Assembly: GCA_020747045.1 (NCBI GenBank)
Contig: JAGTJN010000017.1
Span: 248,001-312,000, forward strand
Length of the DNA: 64,000 bases
From: Phaeosphaeria sp. MPI-PUGE-AT-0046c
Taxonomy: Eukaryota; Ascomycota; Dothideomycetes; Pleosporales; Phaeosphaeriaceae
Direction of reading: 5' to 3'
Shown here: positions 1 to 11,000 of the stretch, piece after piece
Position numbering within the stretch: the stretch's first letter is position 1
Layout: each line of letters opens with the position of its first letter
The notes under the pieces: generated by a model
Told to the model about the DNA's origin: nothing
The model's input: only the letters and a program-made list of their open reading frames with translations
Databases searched by the model: none
Translations under genes and position numbers: made by a program

Positions 1-795
1 TTAAACTATTAGGCTATACTTATAGCAGGAATAGAGATAAAGTAAAAATTATTAACTACTTACTATCCCTAAATAGATAGCTAGACTAAGTAAATAAATT
101 AGATAATAAAGACCTATCTAAAGATCTACAGTAATACTAGTTAGAATAACTAGGTTTTACTACTAGTAATAGTATAAATAGCCTATAATAATAAGAAATC
201 TAAAGCTATAAGATAAATGCTTTACTTTATAAATTATAGAAAATATCTAAACCTATTCTAGAAAATACTACTAAGTATAAGAGTAGATATAGTATTACTA
301 GATACTAAAGAAATAAAGAAAGTATATAACTTAATAAGTATAAAACTTAAATATACTTAGACTTAAAGTATAGAATATACTAATAAGAAGAGAAAAATAG
401 CGCCTTAGCTAAAAGAAGAGAATAAAGTCTATCTTTATATAAAAAACCTTTAAATAAAATAACTAAGTAAAGGACTTAATAATATTAGAGTTAGACTATT
501 TTTAATTTCTAAATATAATAGACCTATTATATATATACTTAAGTTACTATATAATATAAAGGTCTACCTTAGGTTTTATATTAACTTATTAGAACTTGCT
601 AACCTAGAAACTCTACTCTAGACTAAATAGTATTATAAACTTAAAGAAGAAAATAAATTTAAAGTAGAATAAATAGTATAAGTATAACTCTAAATAATAC
701 TTAATAGCCTAGAAAATATATATCTAGTTAAATAGGTTAAATACCTAAGTACTAAGAATATATAGGAACTAGAGTTAAACCTAGTAAACTATTAG
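1..795 (+). pseudogene. Gypsy (Ty3) retrotransposon integrase C-terminal half plus chromodomain, RIP-mutated, left-truncated
   Basis: Frame 1 read through stops gives about 265 codons with no frameshift. Near the start it shows a degraded form of the integrase core motif usually read as YHPQTDGQTERINQ, here TYYPxIDSxTKxINxII. This is followed by QIAYNN-like, KKVYNL, VYLYIKNL, SKGLNNIRV, RPIIYILKL, YINLLEL and finally ENIYLVKxVKYLST. The last matches the start of a chromodomain (YLVKWxGYPxxxxTWEP). All internal stops I found are TAG or TAA, as expected if CAG, CAA and TGG codons were hit by RIP. The order integrase core, C-terminal beta domain, chromodomain is that of chromoviral Gypsy elements. 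Reverse transcriptase and protease would lie left of the window. Confidence 0.87.
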
Positions 796-869
796 TAGTA
801 AATCTAAAAATTCTATAAGTAATATACTATACTAAAAAATAGACTTAGAAACTACTACTAACTAGTATA

Positions 870-1480
870 ATATTATATAGAGGCTCCTAAGTCTTAAGAG
901 GAAAATCTTTAAAGGTACCCTAGGTACTAAGATAAAGATATAGACTAAAACCCTCTATAGGACCTTTAGGTAATAATAAAATATCTAATAAAGCAGCCTC
1001 CTCTAAAGCCTTAATTTCCTATAACTCTATAGTAATTATATTCTCTATATAATAATTAATTAAATCTATTTATTTCTTAAGATACTCTTTACGCGCCTGC
1101 ATAATATATAACTCTTCTAATACTTACTTATAAGCCTTAACTGCAGTATTCTATATATCTACTAACTCTTTTATCTTTTATTATAAATTATACTTTTATA
1201 ATACTAATAATATAAACTTAGACTAAGTAATATAGATATTATACTTTTAATTCTTATAGTAATAAGTACTATATTTTCCTAACTATATATATACCTTATA
1301 AATATAACTATACTTTTAATATAAAGAATACTTCTAAACTATAATATCTCTAAATAAATTAATAAAATTAGTAAGTTTATAATAATTAGTAGTACTAAGG
1401 AGGACTTTAAGAATAGATATTAGAGAATAAAGTAACTTAGGTATAGTAAGAAAATATAAAAGTAGATATAACTTACTTAT
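870..1480 (-). pseudogene. RIP-mutated transposon ORF of unknown type, coiled-coil rich
   Basis: One minus-strand frame stays in register for about 200 codons with only TAG/TAA stops. Legible pieces are LTNFINLFRDIIV, KIKELVDI, NTAVKAYK, VLEELYIMQARKEYLKK, EIKALEEAALLDILL and FSLYLYLST. Charged heptad-like spacing suggests a coiled coil. I do not recognise the family. A C-terminal part of a DDE-type transposase or a second retroelement ORF is possible. It lies between the Gypsy remnant and the large palindrome, reads in the opposite direction to the Gypsy frame, and is probably a different element. Confidence 0.5.
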
Positions 1481-1740
1481 AATATAGGGCAGCGCTAGTT
1501 ATAAGCTAAGATATTATATACCTATTACTAACTAGCACTATAAGAATAGACCTCTACTACTAGTTATACTTTACTCTAATTAGGATTAGTTAATATAAAC
1601 CTAATAATTATAAAAACTCTAGAATTCTATAAACTACTAAATTATATTAACCTCCTGCTTATATAAACTAATTAATTCTATTAACTAGTAGCTTATAGAA
1701 GCCTAGCTTAAGGATAAACTAAAAGGGGAGAAGAGGATAG

Positions 1741-2739
1741 TATTATAATTCTTAAGGGATATATCCTAATATTAAGATTAAGAGAGTAAACTATACTATA
1801 GTAAGCCTACCTTAGGTACTTAAGGTATTACGTAACTTAATCTATACAGATTAGAAGTCTTAGTAATAGATTAGTAATCTATAATCTATATAATCTATAC
1901 CTCTTAGTAAATAGATTAGATAGAGTAATAAGAGATTTCTTTAGTATATAGATCTTATTAATAAACACCTATTATTTATTATATTTAACTTAAGTTAGTT
2001 ACTAGTAATATATTATTACTTCTTTATAGAAAGCTCTAGCCTTTACTATCTTACTTAATAATCCTATCCTTAACTCTTACTAGAAAGAAACTCTTTACTA
2101 GTTTAGTTAGATTAGACCCTATCTATACGCTCCTTACTCTATCTACAAAAACTAACGCTAATATACTACTAACACTAGCTCTCTTATTATTAGCTACTTA
2201 GTAGGAACCTTAATAGTATTAGGGGTATCTATAGTAATATTACTTATCTTAAGGGTATTTAAAGTATTAAGGTTCCTACTAAGTAACTAATAATTAGAGA
2301 GTTAGTATTAGTAGTATATTAGCGTTAGTTTTTGCAGATAGAGTAAGGAGCGTCTAGATAGGGTCTAATCTAACTAAGCTAGTAAAGGGTTTCTTTCTAA
2401 TAAGAGTATAGAACAGAATTATTAAGTAAAATAGTAAAGGTAGAGCTTTCTATAAAGAAGTAATAATATATTACTAGTAGCTAACTTAAGTTAAATATAA
2501 TAAACAAAAGATATTTATTAATAAGATCTATATACTAAAGAGATCTTCTTTTAATCTATGTAATCTATTTACTAAGGGATATAGATTATACAGATTATAG
2601 ATTACTAATCTATTTGCTAAGCCTTCTAATCTGTATAGATTATATTATATAATACTTTATATATCTAAGACAGGCTTACTATAGTATTATTTACTCCTAT
2701 AGTTATAATAATAAGGTGTATCCCTTAGGAATTGTAACA
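1741..2739. repeat. Near-palindromic inverted repeat of about 1 kb (two facing LTR-like arms)
   Basis: The two halves are reverse complements about a centre near 2240. Arms of roughly 475 nt (1741-2215 and 2265-2739) flank a spacer of about 50 nt, itself framed by GTAGGAACCTTAATA and its complement. The right arm read on the minus strand begins TGTTACAATTCC. The left arm on the plus strand begins TATTATAATTCT, differing from it only by G-to-A or C-to-T changes, as RIP would produce. A TG start and an internal TATATAA-like stretch fit an LTR, so this could be two LTR elements facing each other or a fold-back element. I found no clear target-site duplication. Confidence 0.8.
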
Positions 2740-3515
2740 ATATCCTTTATATTTATAAAAGGAGTAAATATCTATTATAGATTTAATTTTATTATTATAC
2801 TTAGAATTATTATCCTTAGTATTTAGAGCTATTTTAGTTTTATAAGAATAACTATTATTATTGTTATTATTCTAGCTTCTTATATAGTTAGATCTATTAT
2901 AATTAAAGTTAGTAGAGAAGCTAGAATTATTTCCTTTAATAGAATTAAGTCTTCTAGATTTATCTAGTCATTATATAATAATAGATTCTAGATCTATAAT
3001 ATTTTGTACTCTTATACTTTAAGTTATATTAGCTACTATATACTTATAATCTTTATTAAGATTATTAAGTAATAGAGTAACTAGAAATTTATCTAGTAGC
3101 TTAATAGATTTAGCTACTAGACTATTATTAATTCTTATAAAAGAATTAATATATAATTCTAGATTTCCTTTATAACTAGTAAGAGTATTATTAATTAAAT
3201 CTTTAGATAAGATAAACTTACTACTAAAACCTTTAGATTTATATAAATTTTATAATATAACCTAGAGTTCTTTTAGATTATTTATAAATCTAGTTTATAG
3301 TAGTAGGCTATCCTCTAGAGATAATCTAATAATAGATAAAGCTTTAGCTAAGATTAAATTAGCTACTACTATATTATTATAGCTTTTAATAGCAGATATA
3401 GCTGCTTCTTTAACTAATATAGTATATACTCTAATAGACTAAATATTATAATTAATAGAACCCTTAAGTTTATTAATTTTAAAGTTTAGATTTTTAGCTA
3501 TATTTTAGAATTATA
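2740..3515 (-). pseudogene. Copia-type Gag (UBN2-like) remnant, RIP-mutated, broken at the zinc knuckle
   Basis: The minus-strand frame from about 3515 down to 2740 is continuous for some 255 codons apart from about six RIP-type stops (TAG/TAA and one TGA). Legible pieces in order are NIAKNLNFKINKLKGSINYNI, RVYTILVKEAAISAI, LEDSLLL, YKSKGFSSKFILSKD, LLNNLNKDYKYIVANIT, DLESII, DKSRRLNS and lastly DIYSFYKYKGY. These match the order of Ty1/Copia Gag: an N-terminal LxGxxNYxxW region, LxxLYxxKGFSSxF, LNNLxxxYxxxVxxIT, and a CxxCxxxGH knuckle with Cys decayed to Tyr. The frame stops making sense exactly where the 1-kb palindrome begins, immediately after the knuckle His position, so the element looks interrupted there. 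No pol remnant was recognised next to it. Confidence 0.8.
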
Positions 3516-4303
3516 ATAAGTATATTACTTATAGTATATATAAACACACTTAGATAGTTATTTTTAATAGTATTAACTATAACTATAAAAGGAGTTTGTA
3601 AATATTAAGTTTTTAGTCTAATATAATTAAGTTTACTAGTACTTTAATTATATTTACTAAAAGTTAAAAATTTATAAATACCTTAGTGGTTTACCTTAGT
3701 AAATATTAAGGTTTTAATAATTTTTAAGTTAATTATTAAAAATAACGTAATAGTTATAAGGCTTAGTTTTCTAAATAATATAGTATATTATATAGTAAAC
3801 TTTTTATTTTATTTTAATTTTATAATTTTAGGATAAAAATTACACTAGTTATAAGCAAAAAGTCTAATTATAGATAAAGTACTTCTTTCTTAAGGTTCTT
3901 AAGGTTTATAGAGTACCTTAATAAATCTTAGTTTAGAAATATTAATAGTAAATTTATTTTACAAGCTATTACTAAGATTTTTAATATTTTTAAAAGCTAT
4001 ACTATAAGGTTTTATATTCTTTTAAAACCTAGTATATATTAACTAATACTGATTTATAAGATAAGAAAGTTTTAAGTTTTTCTTAATATTTCTTATATAA
4101 TTAATTGTTTAAAATAAATAATAACTAAATGCTTTATTTTGCTAAGAGTTTATAAAATATTACTATAAAAAGTATTATTTTCTTTTAATAGAATTATTTT
4201 CCTATTAAGGTTAAGCTTAGAATAATTTATTCTAAACTTAAAAAGTTTGTAAAGTTTTGTAACCTTAACTAATAAGTATTAAGGTAGTAAAATTTAAAAC
4301 GTA

Positions 4304-4366
4304 AAATAAGCTTCTATTAGTAGTAATTTTTATAGTTTATAAATTACTACTAATAGAAGCTTATTT
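4304..4366. repeat. Perfect 26-bp inverted repeat with 11-nt loop
   Basis: Arms 4304-4329 and 4341-4366 are exact reverse complements, containing AAGCTTCTATTAGTAGTAAT and its complement, around an 11-nt A/T loop. The exactness is notable inside DNA where other repeats have diverged by transitions. It may be a miniature inverted-repeat fragment. Confidence 0.85.
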
Positions 4367-5118
4367 GCAGGATAATAATCTTAAAGCTTATATAATAAGT
4401 TTTAATGCTAATTTTCCTAATCTACTATTTTACTACTAATCTTATAGTTTTAGTTTAAAAGCTTAATTAAAAGTAGTAAGACTTCTATTTTCTTTTATAA
4501 TAAAACTCCTCTTAGCCTAAAACTAGATACTGCTAGTAATAGTTTTTTATTATAAATATGCTACTTATAGTAGTATATAAATAATATAGCTACTAGGCAA
4601 TCTTATTATAATTGCTAATTTGCTTTTACTTATAGAAGGGAGTAACTCTTAGTCTGCCTAGGTAAGCTTCTATAGATAAACTCTAGATTATATAATTATA
4701 AATAGCAAAAAGCTAAATATAAAAATATAAATAGGTGCTGTTTAACTAGCAGTAGAGTAAGCAGGGATTATATAATAAATAGAAGTTAAATTATACTAAT
4801 CTATAATTTAATAACTACTAGAATACTTAAGTTTCTTCTAGTATTTAGAAAATTATATAATCTGTAATTTTTATCCTAGAATATATAATAATACTAGCTA
4901 AAAACTAGCTTAACTAAGTAGTTCCTCTAGTAGAACTAAATAGCTTAAAAAGCTAATTTTAAACTAATATATTAAATATAATAGTTTATATTAAGTTATA
5001 AACTCTAAAATAATTACCTCTAGTAGACTAGAGGTAACTTTATCTTACTAAGCTATAAAAATAGCAAAGTAATATATAAAATTCTTAGATAGCTTATAAG
5101 CGCCTCTAGGCTTATAAC

Positions 5119-6300
5119 CTATAAGAAAGTAGAGGTAATAATAACTACTTCTTAATAAATAGAAGAAGCTACTAAGAATAATATATAAATAAATAACTTA
5201 GTAATATACTAAGTAAGAGTAGTAAAGATAGTAGAATAGTTATTATATTTAATTTAGGGTATAGTTCTACAGTTAAGATCTTATCTCTCTATATATAAAA
5301 GTATTAGCAATAGATTTAGATCTAAAATAATAGACTGATACTAACTTAAGTTATTTAGTTTATTTTAGCAGTTTTCTAGCTCTAAAATTAGTAATTCAAA
5401 TATATCTAATCGGAGCTATTTCTAGGTCCGAGATTTTTGGAATCTTAGATTAACTAAATCAATCTAACTTAACTAGATTGTTTAAATTAGAGAAACAATC
5501 TTATATAATAGGTAGAAATACTATAAATAAGCTTACTAATAAGATAATAGATAATATAATACTAATAAAATTAGATATTAATTATTTATTTCTTTACAAT
5601 TAATAAGTAATATAAGCTTATATAATTAATTAAAGACTATAAATATACTTAATATTTATCTATTATATTATTAAGTAGGTATTAAGTTTTTAACTCCTAA
5701 TATCTTTTAAGACCTTAATTTTAACTATTAAGTTTTTAATTAGGTAAAGAGTAATTATACTCTTATATTAGTTTTAGTTTAAGTCTAGTTCTAGTTTTAA
5801 ATACCTAAGTTTTTTCTTCTTATAGTTAACTTTAAAGTTTCTATAAATAACTATATTAAGCTTATAAGGGTATATAAAGAAAGAAATAATTAATATCTTA
5901 TTTTATTAGTATTATATTATTTATTATCTTATTAGTATGCTTAGTTATAGTATTTTTATCTATAAGATTTTTCTTCTAACTTAAATAATCTAGTTAAGTT
6001 AGATAGATTTAGTTAATCTAAGATTCTAAAAATCTTAGATCTAGATAACTGCTAAAATAAACTAAATAAATTAAGTTAGTATTAGTCTATTATTTTAGAT
6101 CTAAATCTATTGCTAATACTTTTATATATAGAGAGATAAGATCTTAACTATAGAATAGTACCCTAAATTAAATATAATAACTATTCTACTATCTTTACTA
6201 CCCTTACTTAGTATATTACTAAGTTATTTATTAATATATTACTCCTAGTAGCTTCTTCTATTATTAAGAAGTAGTTATTATTACTTTTACTTTCTTATAA
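5119..6300. repeat. Long terminal-inverted-repeat element, about 1.18 kb, RIP-mutated
   Basis: Left arm (about 5119-5640) and right arm (about 5850-6300) are reverse complements over most of their length, separated by a loop of about 200 nt. Easily checked pairs are the AGAGATAAGATCTTAAC region at about 5270-5290 against 6131-6147, and TATTAAGAAGTAGTTATTATT at about 6262-6282 against its complement at about 5136-5156. Differences are mostly transitions. The left arm carries an extra segment of about 45 nt near 5380-5425 that keeps CG dinucleotides and is missing from the right arm. A fold-back or long-TIR DNA transposon without a coding region fits best. Confidence 0.75.
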
Positions 6301-6558
6301 GTACTAGCTAGTTCTTCTAGTCTTACTATAATATATTATATAACCTTTTTAGTATTAGTACCTATTACCTCTAATCTTATTAAGTTATTATCTATTTTCT
6401 TTATAAGCTAGTTAACCCTACTCTTAGGTATAGGCTATTATACCTAGATTTAAGTTATTCTTATACTTATTAATACTACTAACGCCTATACACCTACTTA
6501 TACTATATACCGTTAGCTATACCTATTTCCCTTTATAGTCGATATTGCTTACCTATCT

Positions 6559-6756
6559 TTAAATATTAAGTAGAAGAGACGTAATAAGCCTAGCAGCCGA
6601 AGTCGCTGAGATCGAGGGCGGGGCAGAGATAGAAGCGCTGTTGATACGGCAAAAGGGCGCACCGCAAGGAGGTGGGTTCTCGGGCTTGGCTGTGGTGATG
6701 TTGGTGAGGGTGCACAGGATAACCGTGGCGATGGCGAGGAAGTGCTTGGAGAGCAT
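6559..6756 (-). CDS. Small secreted protein, probably truncated at the RIP boundary
   Basis: The 65-residue frame starts at the methionine at 6756. A longer in-frame start at 6849 would place an unlikely polar stretch before the signal. Residues 1-23 (MLSKHFLAIATVILCTLTNI and what follows) form a good signal peptide with a cleavage site after TTA. The mature part is about 42 residues with two cysteines in PPPCGAPFCRIN and a Ser/Ala-rich tail. The last codons (LLLNI, stop) lie inside AT-rich DNA, so the original C-terminus was probably lost or altered by the neighbouring transposon block. Size, secretion signal and position are typical of fungal effector candidates, but no family was recognised. 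Confidence 0.5.
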   Translation of the reverse strand: MLSKHFLAIATVILCTLTNITTAKPENPPPCGAPFCRINSASISAPPSISATSAARLITSLLLNI

Positions 6757-7014
6757 CTTGTTGATGAGAACTGTTGGGTTTGTAAAGAGAGTCGTGTTTG
6801 TGGAAGTTGAGGATAAGGGCTGAGTAGTTGATAATAGGTGATTGTTCAAAAGTTTGTGGTTCGAATGCTGGATGGTGTAGATATTATATGCGCAGAGGAT
6901 TCTCGATTGTCGAGTATGGTCAGTGTATTCACGGGTCGTGATCTATGATCTCACACTCCAAGTCCGGACGTGCTGTGTCCTGTGAAACCAACAACTCATT
7001 TCACAACTTTGCAG

Positions 7015-7090
7015 CACGTGTAAGGGTAGTACGTCACGTGCTGCTTAGCTGGTCACCTAAAAGGATTAAGACGCGGTAACTGAGCACGTG
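7015..7090. promoter_or_regulatory. Cluster of three CACGTG palindromes
   Basis: CACGTG occurs at 7015-7020, 7035-7040 and 7085-7090, about 260-335 nt upstream of the start of the small secreted-protein gene. CACGTG is the known core site of basic helix-loop-helix regulators such as Cbf1/Pho4-type proteins. Function here is inferred only from clustering. Confidence 0.4.
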
Positions 7091-8072
7091 TAAAATACGC
7101 GCTATATCATCGATGTCAAGACATCAACAATGATTGCATAAAGTTCCTAAAAATGGTAGACAGATAGGACGAAACCTAAGCGATTTGACCACACTGGAAT
7201 TCCTCTAACGTACAAAAGGTATACAGTTATATGCAACTTTCACTGCGCAATGCTAACAAAACTATATATCAAGTACAAGTTGTGTGGAATATAAAGTCCA
7301 TTTTGCATCCTGAAAATCGATGAGAAGAGTTAACAAGATAGCAGTCTCGACCGTAAGAAGCTGATTTCAAGGCAATGAACCGCCATCTGAGGTCTTATTG
7401 GGTACCTTTGCAACGCTACTCCAGACTACTACAACGCGTTTATAATATCCAGAGTACTCCTAATTAGCTTACAAGGCACTACAGAGCTAAGTATTATAAA
7501 GTTTGTAGGCTTGCTGTTACTTGTAAGGAGGAGGTAATTTTGATTGGCCAGACTGTGCGGTGTATCACTTAAAACCAGCTCCTTCGTACCTGTCGCTAAC
7601 AAGAGCGGATTGCAAAATTGTACATAACAGACAGTACATGGGTAGCAGCCACAACTTTGGAGTAACACCAGCAATGCACATACAAGCCCATTCACCACAC
7701 AAGGTCGCAGCACAGCACATTCGTCTAAAACCAGTGTCTTTTCAACCGCATGATAGTTGAAGCTGATAGTCTCCAAACACGCCTGGAAATGCAACGTACC
7801 GAGTCCTCCACTACCGAACGACAGTGCTATAGCAATGCTCAGTACTCAGATCACCTTACAACCCCCAAACTCCACAGAGAACCAAATCAAATCGCAATAA
7901 GTGGCCAGCGCATTTCGCTATCAGGGCCACTTGTGAGGGGTATCTGAGCATATATAACAACAACAGTTGCGCGTGTACGTGTTTTTTGTGCTCGCGAAAC
8001 ATCCAGAACGCTTCCAGATAACACAAACACAATTTCACCTCATCGATCTATCATCTCTCCACGACTAGACGG
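7091..8072. other. Intergenic stretch, no gene recognised
   Basis: Ordinary base composition. Only short overlapping open frames on both strands, none with a recognisable domain or good start context. Probably the 3' untranslated region of the GT41 gene plus upstream sequence of the small secreted-protein gene. Confidence 0.6.
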
Positions 8073-11000
8073 TCATACAAGACGCCTTGGTTGACGATGT
8101 TTAAGCCAGATATCGCCTCCTTCGCCCTTCTCCCACTTCTTCCACGCTATCTCATAGGCATCTTCGAGATCCCTAACCCATCGCTTCGTATCGAACAACG
8201 GACTCGTCCATCGCGATTCGTACAGCATGCGGCGCAGTTGACTCAGTCGACCAGTAGCTTTGTGGCCATAGTAAATGCAGTCGATACCGAGTCTCACGGC
8301 CTTTTCTTCATAGTCTTCATCGTTAAGCGCAATCAGCTCCTTGGTGGCTTGTACGCCTTCGGAAGATTTGGGCAGCGCGCCTTTGAGGATGGAAGCAGCC
8401 ATACGTGAGCACATCTTGTAGTTGTAACGGGGTAAAGTGAGCAAGGGAGTGCCGGACCAAAGAACGTCCGCGGCAGTTGTATGAGCATTGCATTCAGGGG
8501 TATCGAGGAAGAGGTCGCAGACGCGAGCACGGGAGATGTGTTGGTGCTTTTGGGCAACGTCGGTAAATATGACTCGATTGGCGACTTCTGGTCCTGCCCA
8601 AAGGTTGGCTGTATGTTTCAGATTGGTCTCGCCGAGATCCGGGAACCGCAGGAGCCATAAGATGGCGTTAGGCAGACGTTCAAGGATGCGGAGCCAGGTG
8701 CGAAAGGTTGTTGGCTCGATCTGAAAAAAATAAGTAAATCGACGGAGAGAGCTCGAAATTGGACATACCTTATACAGCTGATTGAAGTTGCCTAGAATGA
8801 TAGCGCTCTCTGGTAGGTCAGGAAAGATTTCTTTCCGCATCGCCCACCTACGCTCTTGCTCTTCTTCCCAGGTCGGCTGGGGGTTCTGTGAATCAGGTGC
8901 GCTCTGTCGGTGATCGCAGCAGAAGAAAGTGTCGCGGCAAAAGACAATGTTTTCTCCGTAAATCCAGTCTTCGTCAGTTCCTCCACTATTCTCGTCCACA
9001 AGAGCATCCTCCAAGTCGACGTTCCGGCGCCATTGACGGAGCGTGCTTGGTGGTATAGCAGTGTCATCCGCAAGAAGATAGTCACACCACTCGGCCCCTA
9101 GCGTTCCTGCGAAGCCCATAAAGGCCATCTGAATGGGTGCCGGACGCGCAGCGAACACCTCGTTTCGTGCACCTCTAGTATAGCCGTTAAGATTGACGAG
9201 TATGTGTATCCCATCGTCGATGATCTGTGCGACCAGTCGTTCCGCCGACCAACTGCTGGCATCATGGAAAACAGGGGCTTCTCTCTCGATTTGCTTTCTA
9301 TGCTCAGATCCATCGCTTCCCGTAGTTGCATAACAGAAAGCCTGGACACGCCGAGAGTCATGTAGACCGAAGACAGACTGCATGAGATGTGCTAAGGGAT
9401 GATTGTTGAAGTCGGAAGACACATATCCTACTTTGAGATATGGACTCGGCGGGGGCGGCGGTCGGTATACGGTCGAAGGTAACCACGGCACCCTCAGTGT
9501 TGAGCACGAGATGCGCAGTCCATTGCGGTGGGATATGAGACGAATCTGCTTCGCTGACATGGGACATGTGAAGGTATGGAATGGCAGTACAGTCGGAGCT
9601 GCTGGCACGCTCAACGCGGTGGGCAGTTGCGGCCTCTTGTAGCTCTCAATGGAGCGTTGTCGGCGATTGATGTAAAGATCTTGATACCACTGCCAAGTCA
9701 TCCTTCGTGTGGCGCGTTCGACGAGGCGTATCACACGAGCGCCTTCCCATTTCTGTCCCCTCCACTGGCTTAGAACTTTCAACATGTTATTCTGCTTCTC
9801 TGTAACGTCCGTCGTGTTGCCATCGACCAAACTCAATGGGCGTACAATATCTTTGATGAATTTGTCATCCATTGCACCTCGGCCCCAGCCCTCGCCGTCC
9901 GCGAGTTGTTTTTCGACGAGTTTGACCACCTTGTTGATCCACCCTGAACTCGTAGCACCCGGGATCTTAGCATCTAGCAGCATGCCACTCTCATCAACGT
10001 GCCATCGATCCCTTGCGCCGGCTTCATCAGCAATTCCACCACGGCCATTCCACCCACAAACCGAATTGAGTGCATTCGCGAGGCCGCAAACAGCTTCCGC
10101 GAAATCTGGACTGGCTTTGACAGCTCTTTTATAGTAAATGATAGCGTCGCTGATTCGGCCTTTGTCTTTGACCGCGTTGGCTAGGTTCGCCAGTGCAATA
10201 TCAAAAGTTTGATCACACTGTACTGCTTGCTCGTACATCTGGATGGCCACGTCCAACTGACCGATATCTTTAAGAAGACTGCCCAGGTTGGTGTAGAGGT
10301 GTGCATGCCGTTTATCGAGTTGCAATCCATAATAATAATAAGCCAAGGCAAGAGCCACGCCACTTCCTGGAACCAGGCCTGGTATTTGCGGGTGGAATGC
10401 CGAGTGTGGAATCGATATTGCCTTTGATGGCGCTGCTTGCTGCACGCTAGCAAGCAATATGCCTACATTGTTGGCAGTGGAAGGACTCGGTTGTAGTGAT
10501 AGGGAGAGGTAGTACAGCGCCAGGATTTCTCTGACTCCATAGCTGCTTTGACATATTGGGACTTTTGGAGAGCTTGCGGCCATACCGTCCTGGAAAATCT
10601 TTGCGAGCGACAGAAGTGAATTACTGGTGGTGGATATGGCGGCTTTGCGAGCTAGTCCATCGGGCACATGCTTCAGACCTGGCAATTGACCGTGGGGTGG
10701 AAAGCATAATTGAGCAGTTTTGGTTGCTGAGTCGGGTGGAAGGAGGATTGGGTCTGAAGAGGCAGGAACCTGGCGGCCGCCGGGAGAGCGTTCGGCGGGA
10801 CTGTAGCCAACAACTGTCAAGATACGTTTGATCAGATCGTCAATCCCATGAACGTGATTCCCTGCTCCAATGAGCACAGCAACTTCGAATGCGTTTGCAG
10901 CGCCAGCATTATCTCCAAGAGCGTAGAGCATGTTGCCTTTGGCATGGACCAATGCAAGAACACGACCATTGTCGCAGCCCGGTATGGCATATCCACTGGA

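Larger units (their letters stand above)
1..6560. other. RIP-eroded, AT-rich transposon block
   Basis: The stretch is almost entirely A/T, with TA dinucleotides everywhere and very few CG dinucleotides, and contains no intact gene. Reading frames of retroelements can still be followed, but they are peppered with TAG and TAA codons where CAG, CAA or TGG would be expected. This is the known outcome of repeat-induced point mutation (C to T, mainly at CpA) in filamentous ascomycetes. Composition changes abruptly at about 6,560-6,600 to ordinary gene-type sequence. The left end is cut by the window. Parts not listed separately (about 3,520-4,300, 4,370-5,118 and 6,301-6,550) hold only unreadable AT-rich remnants and small palindromes, for example a perfect inverted repeat at 5014-5037. 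Confidence 0.93.

Noticed and set aside
1736..2745. Target-site duplication around the 1-kb palindrome
   Set aside because: The flanking five bases (GATAG and ATATC) do not match, even allowing RIP changes, so no duplication is claimed.
7429..7794. 121-codon minus-strand Cys/Leu-rich frame
   Set aside because: No signal peptide or domain and poor start context; probably chance.
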